Position numbers and translations under genes: made by a program. The notes beneath the pieces were generated by a model that saw only the letters and a list, made by a program, of their open reading frames with translations, searched no databases and was not told the DNA's origin. Positions 1 to 6,362 of a stretch of DNA of 16,926 nucleotides are shown here, in pieces. This DNA comes from JANXXV01 sp038230275. GTDB taxonomy: Bacteria > Acidobacteriota > Terriglobia > Bryobacterales > Bryobacteraceae. The stretch is from positions 1 to 16,926 of the forward strand of contig JBBRNO010000144.1 of NCBI GenBank assembly GCA_038230275.1, written 5' to 3'. Position 1 is the stretch's first letter. Each line of letters begins with the position of its first letter.

Positions 1-123
1 AAAAACTACTGCGGAGCACTTAACTCAACAGCAGCAATGGGCACGGATTCTCAGTGCAGCCTTTCGTCAATTCCTGGGTGGAAGGATACTCGGAAGCCCT
101 GGCCGCCTCGCCGATGCACCTGC

Positions 124-621
124 TTAACTGCTCTTTTTAGGATGATGATCACGAAGGTCATCGAGAATACCAAGCAGCCTCCGCATTTCCGCATTCTCAA
201 CCTGACGCCGAACATCAATGGCAGCACTATGCAGCCGGTCTCGGAGCTTCCCGATTTGTCGCTCAATAACGTTCGGCGCTCCGACCACCGGGGCGGTGTA
301 GAAAACTGTGGAACTGGCGGCTATCTCCTCAACTGCTGCCACGCCCTCGTCAGGACGATTCCAGCAGTCTTGGATCCTGTCCCAGTTGGCATAGTGCCGT
401 GCCGACACGGTCTTGCCGACGCCCGGCGAGCCGTAGCAGAGACCGATGTAGCGATACCGTTTGCACGCATCGCAGAACTCGGCGAATCCGCGGTCTTCGA
501 GGGTTTCTACTATGGCGCCGCCGCCGGGCGCGTCGCTACTCGTTTTTGTATCGCTTGAGCCGGGGGACTGCTGCGGGCGGCTTTGCGGACTCTTCTGCGG
601 AGCCGCTTTCCTGTGGGGCAT
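124..621 (-). CDS. Truncated TniB-like transposition ATPase
   Basis: This 165-residue protein has a Walker A loop, GSPGVGKT, at about residues 64-71, preceded by a segment (RYIGLCYGSPG) typical of TniB/TnsC-like AAA+ ATPases that help a Mu/TniA-type transposase choose targets. The ATG at 621 has a good ribosome-binding site (GGAG about 8 nt upstream), and the gene overlaps the 3' end of the transposase gene by 86 nt, the usual arrangement for such pairs. The frame ends at a TAA near 124, before any Walker B (hhhhDE) segment. Family members are usually about 250-350 residues long, so this copy lacks half its ATPase fold. A shifted frame further left (51-160) contains GIDERL, faintly like the GIEKRL motif that follows Walker B in relatives, which suggests frameshift or deletion decay. 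Family assignment is fairly sure; function is probably lost. Confidence 0.65.
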   Translation of the reverse strand: MPHRKAAPQKSPQSRPQQSPGSSDTKTSSDAPGGGAIVETLEDRGFAEFCDACKRYRYIGLCYGSPGVGKTVSARHYANWDRIQDCWNRPDEGVAAVEEIAASSTVFYTAPVVGAPNVIERQIGKLRDRLHSAAIDVRRQVENAEMRRLLGILDDLRDHHPKKSS

Positions 622-1717
622 GTTCTTTCTCCGTGATTCCTCCGCGCTTCAAATCGAGCAGAGTATTCACGGCGCTTTCGCGATCCCGCAGTATCCCGCG
701 CAGTTCCCGCCGCCGCCGATTCCGGGCGCGGAGAATCTCGCGAAGCGGCACGGTCTCACCGGCGAGTTCAGCGCAGACGGCACGGCACAAGAACTTGTCT
801 TCGTGGAAGACGCGGATCTCTGCCATGTCCCTCGGATCGAATCGCAGCGTGACCGTTTCCCCAACGTATCCCGCCAGTGTTGTCGAGATGAAACGGAGGT
901 TCTGGAAGTGCATCCCATCGGCCCGCACCTGCCGCGCCCTGACCACTTGAATCAGCAGTAGATCCAGTTGTTCCAGCGAGTCCGGCATTCGCGGCAGAAA
1001 TCCGTTGGCCTCCCAGCGCTCGACGGGCGGTGTCTTTGTTTCTGCATTTGCTCGGCGGTGGTACATGTTTAGAAGAAATGCGCGGAATAGCGTGTCGAAC
1101 TCTGCCAGCGCCAGCGTTGGCTTCCCACGCACAACGTCCCCAGCCGGAGCATAGCCGTCCAACTCGCATAAGAGCATCTCGTTCACGGTCGAGAAGAAAC
1201 GCTCTATGCGGCCACGGCCCCTCGGCTTACCGGGAGTGGAGAAGACCAGGCGGATCTCCAGATCCGCACCCACTTGTTCCAAATGATTGGATGTGAAGTC
1301 GCTGCCGTTGTCCGTGTAGAGAACATCGGGGATGCCGCACACGACCCAGCGGGCGTCCTCTTTGCGCCAAACTGCCTGACGCAACACCAAGGACGTGTGC
1401 AATGCGGAGGGGTCTTGGAACGAGAGAAAATATCCGGCAACAGCTCGACTGTAATCGTCGATCACGGTACTGAGCCACGGTTTGGCGGTCTCGCCGTCCG
1501 GACGGATCAAGAGAATGTCAAGCGGCGTGTGGTCGGCCTGCCAGATCGCATTCGGCCCCGCAGCTTCTCTCCGGTGAACCAACTCAAACGTATTGCTGTA
1601 CGCCTTCGTGCCTTCGTGGGCGAGCGTTACGAGGTCCGCGCCCAAATTGCGCACGATGCTGAAGACGGTACCGTAGCTGGGAGCCTTCTCGCGCAAGTCC
1701 TTGGACAAACGCTGCAA
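536..1717 (-). pseudogene. Mu/TniA-type (rve) transposase, catalytic part after a nonsense codon
   Basis: This frame carries the integrase-core catalytic triad of DDE transposases: D in WQADHTPLD, D in YTDNGSDF and E in GRIERFF, followed by a Mu-transposase-like C-terminal domain and a proline/lysine-rich tail. It is in the same frame as the helix-turn-helix region at 1718-2038, and the two are separated only by a TAA codon at 1718-1720. The nearest start codon in this half is the TTG at 1717. A single C-to-T change (CAA Gln to TAA) would account for the break, and restoring it gives one protein of about 500 residues, normal for TniA-like transposases. The downstream ATPase gene overlaps its 3' end. 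I judge the transposase inactivated unless the stop is suppressed or the half protein retains function; the N-terminal DNA-binding domain would be missing. Confidence 0.8.
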
Positions 1718-2038
1718 TTACCGGAATAGGGCTGCCAACGGTAGTGGTGGTTTTTGCAGAGCAAGGCCCTCAATATCCTCTTTGAGCTTCGCCGAAACGG
1801 CGCGACGCTCGCCGCGATCCTCGCGCCGCTTGCGCACCAGGGCCACCAAACCGTATAGGTGGTATTGGGCAACCCAGCGTTGGGCGGTTCGATATGGAAC
1901 GCCTGCCGCATGCGCCACGGACTGCAATGAGTGGTTCTGCTCAAGGTGAGGTTGGATCAGCCGAAACCGATCCAACGCAAGCTTTCGTGCCTCTTCCGTG
2001 AGTCCCGCCACTTGGTCCATGCTTGAAGAGTACGCCAA
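1718..2038 (-). pseudogene. N-terminal helix-turn-helix part of the interrupted TniA-type transposase
   Basis: The 106 residues contain a helix-turn-helix of the type that opens TniA/IS481-like transposases (SLQSVAHAAGVPYRTAQRWV), then a basic linker with RKRREDRGERR. The frame stops at TAA 1718-1720 and continues without shift into the catalytic part. The first candidate start is the TTG at 2038, but the ATG at 2020 (MDQVAGLTEE) is more likely. No strong ribosome-binding site is visible before either. On its own this fragment could bind transposon ends without catalysis, which in some transposons makes a repressor; that role is speculation here. Confidence 0.7.
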
Positions 2039-2040
2039 TT

Positions 2041-2080
2041 ATTGTTGACGGAAGTCCGCCACTTAATTCTGAAAGTGACA
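2041..2080 (-). repeat. Candidate end of the TniA-type transposon
   Basis: Immediately upstream of the transposase gene, read on the minus strand from position 2080, the sequence begins TGTCACTTTCAGAATTAAGT. Elements of the Tn5053/Tn7 group start their ends with TGT or TGTC. A partial copy of the inner part (agtccgccactt on the plus strand) recurs as agtcccgccactt near 2001, as expected for repeated transposase-binding sites. The partner end would lie left of the window, so the inverted repeat cannot be verified. Confidence 0.3.
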
Positions 2081-2136
2081 CAATCGGTTACGCAGTCGGC
2101 CCCCTTTGTGCAAGCGCCAGTTGTAAAATTGGAACA

Positions 2137-2161
2137 TGGCAAGTCTTGCCATCCCTTGCCA
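2137..2161 (+). promoter_or_regulatory. Palindromic operator candidate upstream of the ParD/ParE operon
   Basis: Positions 2137-2151 form a perfect palindrome, TGGCAAG-T-CTTGCCA. A third half site, CTTGCCA, sits at 2155-2161, ten bases (one helical turn) after the second. The site ends about 40 nt before the antitoxin start. ParD-type ribbon-helix-helix antitoxins normally repress their own operon through such repeated half sites, so this is the likely binding site. The promoter itself is not clear; TTGCCA at 2147-2152 followed 17 nt later by TAGGTT is one option. Confidence 0.5.
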
Positions 2162-2202
2162 TACATGCTAGGTTGAGACTGACAGTTTTTACTAGGTGCC
2201 AC

Positions 2203-2472
2203 ATGCAAACAATGAACATCTCCCTCCCGGATCAACTCAAAGATTTCGTCGATGTCCAGGTCGGATCAGGACGCTACAGCAGCGTCAGTGAGTACGTCCG
2301 CGACCTCATCCGAGATGACGAAAAGCGAAAGGCGCAAGAGAAACTGGAAACGCTCCTCATGGAAGGCATCCAAAGCGGCGCTCCAACCGAGATGACTAGG
2401 CAAGATTGGAAGGATATCCGAACCGAAGCGCTAAAACAGTTTGAAGCACGCAAATCTCGAAAAACGGCCTAA
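2203..2472 (+). CDS. ParD-like ribbon-helix-helix antitoxin
   Basis: The 89-residue product starts MQTMNISLPDQL and continues with GRYSSVSEYVRDLIRDDEKR, the standard ParD/CC2985 signature: a beta strand followed by the two helices of a ribbon-helix-helix DNA-binding fold, then a charged helical tail that wraps the toxin. The ATG at 2203 has AGGTG four bases upstream; the ATG at 2212 (MNISLPDQL) is an alternative with a longer spacing of 13 bases. The stop TAA overlaps the toxin ATG by one base (TAATG), so the two genes are translationally coupled. It should neutralise the adjacent ParE toxin and repress the operon through the palindrome at 2137-2161. Family and partner are confident; the exact start is not. 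Confidence 0.88.
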   Translation: MQTMNISLPDQLKDFVDVQVGSGRYSSVSEYVRDLIRDDEKRKAQEKLETLLMEGIQSGAPTEMTRQDWKDIRTEALKQFEARKSRKTA

Positions 2473-2801
2473 TGGCCCAGGTCCGAAAACGTGAAGCCGC
2501 CGAACGCGACCTGATCGCGCGATGGGTTTGGTACGCCGAAAATGCCGACATGGAAACCGCCGATCGTTTCCTTGCCGCCGCAGATTCAACGGCGACTATG
2601 TTGGCCGGTCAACCAGAAAGCGGAGGCCGCATCCTTTTTACCAAGCCAGAACTTCAGGGGATGCGCCGTTTTCCCGTTACAGTTGGATTCGAGGCAATTC
2701 TGATTTTCTACTTCCCGCTACAAGATGGCATTGACCTGGTTCGCGTAGTCCATGGAAGTCGCGACCTGGAGCGCTTACTTACCGAGGGCTTTTTCGGGTA
2801 A
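2472..2801 (+). CDS. ParE/RelE-superfamily toxin
   Basis: The 109-residue protein shows the compact alpha/beta layout of ParE toxins: two N-terminal helices (AAERDLIARWVWYAENADMETADRFL), then strand-rich sequence ending in GMRRFPVTVGFEAILIFYFPLQDGIDLVRVVHGSRDLERLL, where the FYF...IDLVRVVHGSRD block is the family hallmark. Length fits the family. Its ATG overlaps the antitoxin stop by one base. ParE members usually poison DNA gyrase, but related RelE members cleave mRNA, and the sequence alone does not settle which target applies. Only about 13 bases separate its stop from the left end of the IS630 element, so the insertion nearly hit the gene but left it whole. Confidence 0.88.
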   Translation: MAQVRKREAAERDLIARWVWYAENADMETADRFLAAADSTATMLAGQPESGGRILFTKPELQGMRRFPVTVGFEAILIFYFPLQDGIDLVRVVHGSRDLERLLTEGFFG

Positions 2802-2814
2802 ATTCGAGGGACTA

Positions 2815-2842
2815 GTATAGCGTTTCAGTAAAACATAACCGT
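2815..2842 (+). repeat. Left inverted repeat of the IS630 element
   Basis: It starts GTATAGCGTTTCAGTAAAAC, directly after TA at 2813-2814, and matches the inverted right end at 22 of 28 positions. Confidence 0.8.
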
Positions 2843-2870
2843 AATGATTTGTTTGATGCTATGCTGGAGC

Positions 2871-4016
2871 ATGGCCCGTGCGTCCACGCGTCCGCGACTA
2901 GTGTTGACCGACGAAGAGAAGGCCTTTCTCGACGAGTTGCGCCAATCGCGCACAGCCCCAGTGCGCGAAGTGGAGCGGGCGCAGATTTTATGGAGGAGTC
3001 AGGCGGGGGCGACGGTCAGCATGATTGCGCGTGTGATGAATACGACGCGCAAGAGCGTGCTCAAGTGGATAGACAGGGCCTTGCAGATGGGAGTGATGGC
3101 GGGCATGAAGGACGCCCCGCACAAGCCACGGGAGGCGGTGATCACGGATGATGCCAAGGCTTGGGTGGTGCATGTTGCCTGTTCAAAACCCAAGGACCTG
3201 GGCTATGCGGCGGAGCTTTGGACCCGCTCGGCTTTGGCGCAGCATGTACGAAAACATGCTGCAGCGAAGGGCTATCCCGCGCTGGCCAACGCAGGCAAGG
3301 CCACCGTGCACCGCATTCTGGCCGGACAATCTCTTCAGCCGCACAAAGTTCGCTACTATCTGGAGCGCCGTGATCCCGACTTCGATCTGAAAATGCGTGA
3401 AGTCCTGATGGTTTATCAAGAAGTGGCGCTTCAGAATGCAGGTGGGAGTGTGTCGGGTCAGGCAGTCATCACCGTTTCAGTAGATGAAAAGCCCGGCGTT
3501 CAAGCCATCGCCAACACCGCTCCGGACTTGCCCCCTGTCCCCGGGAAACATCGCACCATCGCGCGTGATCATGAGTATGTTCGTCACGGGACGTGGTCCA
3601 TTCTGGCTGGTCTTGACCTGCATGACGGCCACGTCACCGCTCGTGTCGAAAGACGCCACCGAAGCGTTGAGTTTATTGCACTATTGAAAGATCTGGACGC
3701 CTACTACTCTCCAGACTGTACAATCCGTTTGATCCTCGACAACCACTCGGCTCACCTCTCCAAAGAGACTCGCGCCTATTTGGCAACGCGGTCAAATCGA
3801 TTCAAGTATGTCCTCACACCCAAACACGGGTCTTGGTTGAATCTTGTCGAGACCCTCTTCGGCAAATTGGCTCGAACCTTCCTCCGTCACATTCGCGTTG
3901 GAAATAGCGAAGAGCTTAGGCAACGCATCCTGAAAGGCATCGCCGAAATCAATGAAATGCCCGTAGTCCACCGCTGGAAGGCCTTCATTGCTCTTGCCAA
4001 AACGGATACCTTTTGA
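2871..4016 (+). CDS. IS630-family DDE transposase
   Basis: This 381-residue transposase has an N-terminal helix-turn-helix region (VSMIARVMNTTRKSVLKWIDRA) and a C-terminal DDE domain: D in VSVDEKPG, D in LILDNHSAH and E in SWLNLVETLFGKLAR, the classic IS630/Tc1-like DDE blocks. Length is full for the family and no internal stop or shift is seen, so it is probably active. I start it at ATG 2871 (MARASTRPRL), which matches family starts. The in-frame ATG at 2844 would add nine residues and lies just inside the left inverted repeat. GGAG lies only one base before 2871, so the initiation signal is not ideal for either choice. It cuts the ends at 2815 and 4029 and inserts at TA. Confidence 0.93.
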   Translation: MARASTRPRLVLTDEEKAFLDELRQSRTAPVREVERAQILWRSQAGATVSMIARVMNTTRKSVLKWIDRALQMGVMAGMKDAPHKPREAVITDDAKAWVVHVACSKPKDLGYAAELWTRSALAQHVRKHAAAKGYPALANAGKATVHRILAGQSLQPHKVRYYLERRDPDFDLKMREVLMVYQEVALQNAGGSVSGQAVITVSVDEKPGVQAIANTAPDLPPVPGKHRTIARDHEYVRHGTWSILAGLDLHDGHVTARVERRHRSVEFIALLKDLDAYYSPDCTIRLILDNHSAHLSKETRAYLATRSNRFKYVLTPKHGSWLNLVETLFGKLARTFLRHIRVGNSEELRQRILKGIAEINEMPVVHRWKAFIALAKTDTF

Positions 4017-4029
4017 TGAAACGATATAC
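4002..4029 (-). repeat. Right inverted repeat of the IS630 element
   Basis: Read on the minus strand it begins GTATATCGTTTCATCAAAAG and pairs with the left end. It overlaps the last codons of the transposase, as often in IS630 elements, and is followed by the TA target copy at 4030-4031. Confidence 0.8.
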
Positions 4030-4031
4030 TA

Positions 4032-4158
4032 GTCTTTAAGACGCGGTTGCCATCTCCGTCATAGATCATCGTGACCGCGCTGGCATTGAAGGCCGTTAGA
4101 CGGTCCTCAAAATCATATGCGTAACTGTTGCCGCCGCTCGCTAGCGTGTTTCCGTAAT
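4032..4158 (-). pseudogene. Rhs core fragment (about 42 residues)
   Basis: Read on the minus strand, this piece encodes GNTLASGGNSYAYDFEDRL followed by TAFNASAVTMIYDGDGNR and VLKT. The large Rhs protein has almost the same segment (SGGNSYAYEFEDRLTAFNAG) near 14492-14618, and the two DNA segments align without gaps at an offset of about 10,460. The fragment has no start, is cut at its upstream side by the 252-bp repeat beginning at 4159, and at its downstream side by the IS630 end. It is a leftover of a second rhs gene or a duplicated piece of the one at 13663-16926. Confidence 0.85.
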
Positions 4159-4410
4159 CCCCAGCGGGAGCGCCAAAGTAAATGCCAAGCAGCCGGGCGC
4201 GCCCCGCCGCGATTGCATAACGCGGATTATCAGTAAGTTGGCCCGTCAGAAATGCTCTTCCTACCTTATGGGTCCGGGCCAACTTCTGATAATCTCGCTG
4301 CGTTATGTAAGAGCCGGTTTCTCCGCGCGCCCGGTTGCTTGCCTTCCGCCGGAAGGCTATTGGGAATGCCCGCGTCAGCGCTCCTTCGAGGGGTTACTCT
4401 TCGGGATTCG
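4159..4410. repeat. 252-bp dispersed repeat, left copy
   Basis: This segment aligns base for base, without a gap, with 12499-12750 (offset exactly 8340), with about 19 mismatches by eye. It contains nested inverted repeats: an inner pair at 4216-4245 and 4275-4307, and an outer pair built on AAGCAGCCGGGCGCGC near 4187 and GCGCGCCCGGTTGCTT near 4325. Both copies have the same orientation. It looks like a small non-autonomous mobile unit, or a pair of recombinase-site ends facing each other, rather than a gene. Confidence 0.85.
4216..4307. repeat. Inverted repeat inside the left 252-bp copy
   Basis: The arm CATAACGCGGATTATCAG...AAGTTGGCCCG (4216-4245) faces its inverted partner CGGGCCAACTTCTGATAATC...GCGTTATG (4275-4307); the second arm has three extra bases. 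The 29-bp centre is conserved in the other copy (12586-12614). Paired motifs with GATTATC and GTTGGCC on either side of a short spacer resemble recombination sites of tyrosine-recombinase elements, which is an inference only. Confidence 0.75.
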
Positions 4411-4520
4411 TGTGCCGCTCCAGTTTCGCTGGATGCGCCCTTCTGAGCCACGCGCTACGATTTCCACTTCGGCGGAGGTTACCCCATGGCCCAAAGTCTT
4501 TAACGCACACTAGCGGAAAC

Positions 4521-5093
4521 TCACCCCCAATCGCGAGACCATACCAGGGGCCAATCGTCGAACTCTAGTACTATCTTTTGATCAGATTCCAGCCGATATA
4601 AATGTTCCCGCGGAAACTCTTGAAAGCGGACGGTTAGTCCCAGATGTGCATCCGTTCCAGCACAAACAAACTGATACTCGTCCAACCTCGTAAACTGAAG
4701 AAGAGTTCGCGGAAGATTATTGTTTGGCTTATATTTTCGCAGATCCTTTCCCGTTCGGCGGCTTACCCCAACGTCCTTTCCATATAAGGCCTTAAGCCGA
4801 TCAAACACCAACTGCCAGCTCTTTAGATCGTAAGCGGCTGGATCACTCGGGAAACCCAGTTCCGTCTCACTCATGGCAAGATCTGCACCATATCTTTCTT
4901 CGAGAAGCTTTCGAGTCTGAGACCGCTCATGGGAATTAACCATCATTCCAATCGATTTCTGGGTTAATTTGGTGACCATGAGGCGATATGAACGATAGCA
5001 CTCGCTCCGATTGGCTATGAGCTCTTGAGATCGCCAACCGAACTGTGCGTGTTCCCAGAACAGCTTTATCAAAATGTCGCGATTCGTCGGCAT
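4521..5093 (-). CDS. Putative immunity protein for the orphan deaminase-like Rhs tip
   Basis: I do not recognise this 190-residue family. It has no signal peptide or membrane segment, begins MPTNRDILIKLFWEHAQFGW, and is acidic and aromatic at its end (LEFDDWPLVWSRDWG). The case for immunity is positional: its ATG at 5093 lies three bases after the stop of the toxin-tip frame, on the same strand, exactly as Rhs immunity genes lie. It would act in the cytoplasm by binding the toxin's active domain. Its sequence reads as more AT-rich than the primase and large rhs genes, which is common for toxin-immunity cassettes acquired by transfer. It is the last gene of the minus-strand run that starts at 11017. 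Alternative: an unrelated cargo gene. Confidence 0.6.
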   Translation of the reverse strand: MPTNRDILIKLFWEHAQFGWRSQELIANRSECYRSYRLMVTKLTQKSIGMMVNSHERSQTRKLLEERYGADLAMSETELGFPSDPAAYDLKSWQLVFDRLKALYGKDVGVSRRTGKDLRKYKPNNNLPRTLLQFTRLDEYQFVCAGTDAHLGLTVRFQEFPREHLYRLESDQKIVLEFDDWPLVWSRDWG

Positions 5094-5096
5094 TTA

Positions 5097-5771
5097 CTAT
5101 TGATAAAATATTTTGAAGGGCTGTGCCGCCTGCGCTGCGTCAATTATTCCCAGGCACTCCCCGCAGATTGCTCTTCCGGCTCCTATCGATACTGTTTGGT
5201 ATCCCTTGTCTAGTGCCCATTGAACGAGCTTTTGCTCGGCATGATACAAGCCCTGATAAGAGGCTATTCTCGTAACATTAGGGAAAGCGTCAAGTATTGA
5301 TCGGACCGCTGCGGGAAAATAAGTCCTTACTCCGCTAATCGCTGTGGCCTCAACAATCTCTCCAGTCTCAGGATTCACGGCTTGCATCCAACTGATTGTC
5401 CTCGTGACCATTTGATTATACGGTGTGCTTCCATAAAACGCCAAATTCTGCTGAAGCCACATAGCCATTTCTTTGCTTCGTAGGCCCAATGAATCTGCCC
5501 CTCTGACGAGCTGACCGACGCGTTGAGCATACGGAGCCAATTCAACAGCAAGAAACCCATAAATAGCCGAGCGCGTGAAGAGATTCGCTTGCCCGGAAGG
5601 GTCTAGGCCATTTACTGGATCGGCGTCGGCGTATAAGTATGCCGGTAGGGTTAAGAGATCGCGTTCGATACCTTCAAATTTGTCCTTCGTAAGAAATCTT
5701 CCTAGTGGTGGAAGATAGAATCTCGCCCGCAGGTAGTAAAGCCCTAGCGATGGATCGAACTGTTCGGCGCT
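5097..5771 (-). CDS. Orphan Rhs C-terminal tip with deaminase-like toxin domain
   Basis: The open frame starts with the hyperconserved Rhs segment (SAEQFDPSLGLYYLRARFYL, then GRFLTKD) and the DPSG end of the Rhs core, then runs into a variable tip of about 150 residues. No ATG lies near the front; the first plausible start is TTG at 5540, well inside the tip, so this is probably a silent cassette. The tip ends with YHAEQKLVQWAL, then 14 residues, then ICGECLGII. The HAE and CxxC pair, 26 residues from H to the first C, is the zinc-site signature of the bacterial toxin deaminase superfamily; the glutamate would be catalytic. Substrate (DNA, RNA or nucleotide) cannot be told. The conserved front begins at the 16-bp sequence shared by all three tips in the window, and the preceding immunity gene's stop lies inside that sequence. 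Confidence 0.75.
   Translation of the reverse strand, partial: SAEQFDPSLGLYYLRARFYLPPLGRFLTKDKFEGIERDLLTLPAYLYADADPVNGLDPSGQANLFTRSAIYGFLAVELAPYAQRVGQLVRGADSLGLRSKEMAMWLQQNLAFYGSTPYNQMVTRTISWMQAVNPETGEIVEATAISGVRTYFPAAVRSILDAFPNVTRIASYQGLYHAEQKLVQWALDKGYQTVSIGAGRAICGECLGIIDAAQAAQPFKIFYQ
5755..5770 (-). repeat. 16-bp tip-exchange sequence, copy in the orphan tip
   Basis: On the minus strand this reads GCGCCGAACAGTTCGA. Identical copies open the tips at 7030-7045 and 14189-14204. It encodes the start of the conserved AEQFD segment. Here homology to the other rhs genes begins at this point. Confidence 0.7.
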
Positions 5772-6360
5772 ATCTCGCTACAAACTTCTGCTGAAGATGC
5801 GAAAGTGTCTCGCGTGTAGCACCTGTTTCTTCGAGCAGCGATATTACATCGATCAGCAAGTCGAGCTCGACCTGCTGAAATTGCGATCTCCTGACAGATG
5901 CTTCTGTAGACATCAAATCTTCACTCCGCGCCTCGGCAGTCATATTAGCTCTAAAATCAGCTTCCGTCAGCAATTGGAGGGCGGCAAAAGATGCAGCCTT
6001 GGCACTACCCGTACAATATGCTTCCGTAGCGTAAATTGCAGCAGAGGCGGCATCTTCGTCGGCACCAGGAAGGGCATTTTCTCCGAGCCCGTGCCAATGA
6101 GGGCCCTCGCAATACTCCGTCCATTTCGTTTCGATACTTCGATTGAGATCCGCAGCGGGATCGGAAAGAGCGCGGGACACCAATGAACCAACTTCGGCCC
6201 AACGCAGAACCCATGGGTCCTGCTGTCGGTCCGGGCGTTTGCAATATCGGTCCATTAAACGCTGAGCGGCTCCGATAGCCACAGCGAGTCGTGCGAGTTT
6301 TGGAAGTGCACCGATACGTTTTCGTATCTCAGCGCATTGACTGACGATTGTTTGACTCAT
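5770..6360 (-). CDS. Putative immunity protein for the mini-Rhs deaminase-like toxin
   Basis: A 196-residue, probably all-helical cytoplasmic protein starting MSQTIVSQCAEIRKRIGALP. Alanine-rich helices with AASAAIYATEAYCTGSAKAA followed by FAALQLLTEADF recall helical immunity proteins from polymorphic toxin systems, but I cannot name a family. Its ATG at 6360 lies two bases after the toxin's TGA, indicating coupled translation; longer in-frame extensions up to 6504 lie entirely within the toxin gene and are less likely. No clear separate ribosome-binding site is seen. Its stop codon TAG (5770-5772) touches the 16-bp exchange sequence of the next cassette, so cassettes are packed end to end. 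Function is inferred from position alone. Confidence 0.65.
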   Translation of the reverse strand: MSQTIVSQCAEIRKRIGALPKLARLAVAIGAAQRLMDRYCKRPDRQQDPWVLRWAEVGSLVSRALSDPAADLNRSIETKWTEYCEGPHWHGLGENALPGADEDAASAAIYATEAYCTGSAKAASFAALQLLTEADFRANMTAEARSEDLMSTEASVRRSQFQQVELDLLIDVISLLEETGATRETLSHLQQKFVAR

Positions 6361-6362
6361 CT

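Larger units (their letters stand above)
2815..4029 (+). mobile_element. IS630-family insertion sequence, apparently intact
   Basis: A 1215-bp element encodes one full transposase between matching ends. The left end (2815-2842) and the reverse complement of the right end (4002-4029) match at 22 of 28 positions and begin GTATAGCGTTTCA and GTATATCGTTTCA. The dinucleotide TA at 2813-2814 and again at 4030-4031 fits the TA target duplication of IS630 elements. Outside the left end lies the ParE gene; outside the right end lies a broken rhs fragment. Confidence 0.85.

Noticed and set aside
124..2038. A CRISPR-associated transposon (TniA/TniB pair).
   Set aside because: There is no TniQ, Cas gene or CRISPR array in view, and both transposition genes are damaged; the pair is also typical of ordinary Tn5053/Tn7-like elements.
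4521..5093. Known immunity family for the 190-residue protein.
   Set aside because: I could not match any named family from motifs; only the position supports immunity.
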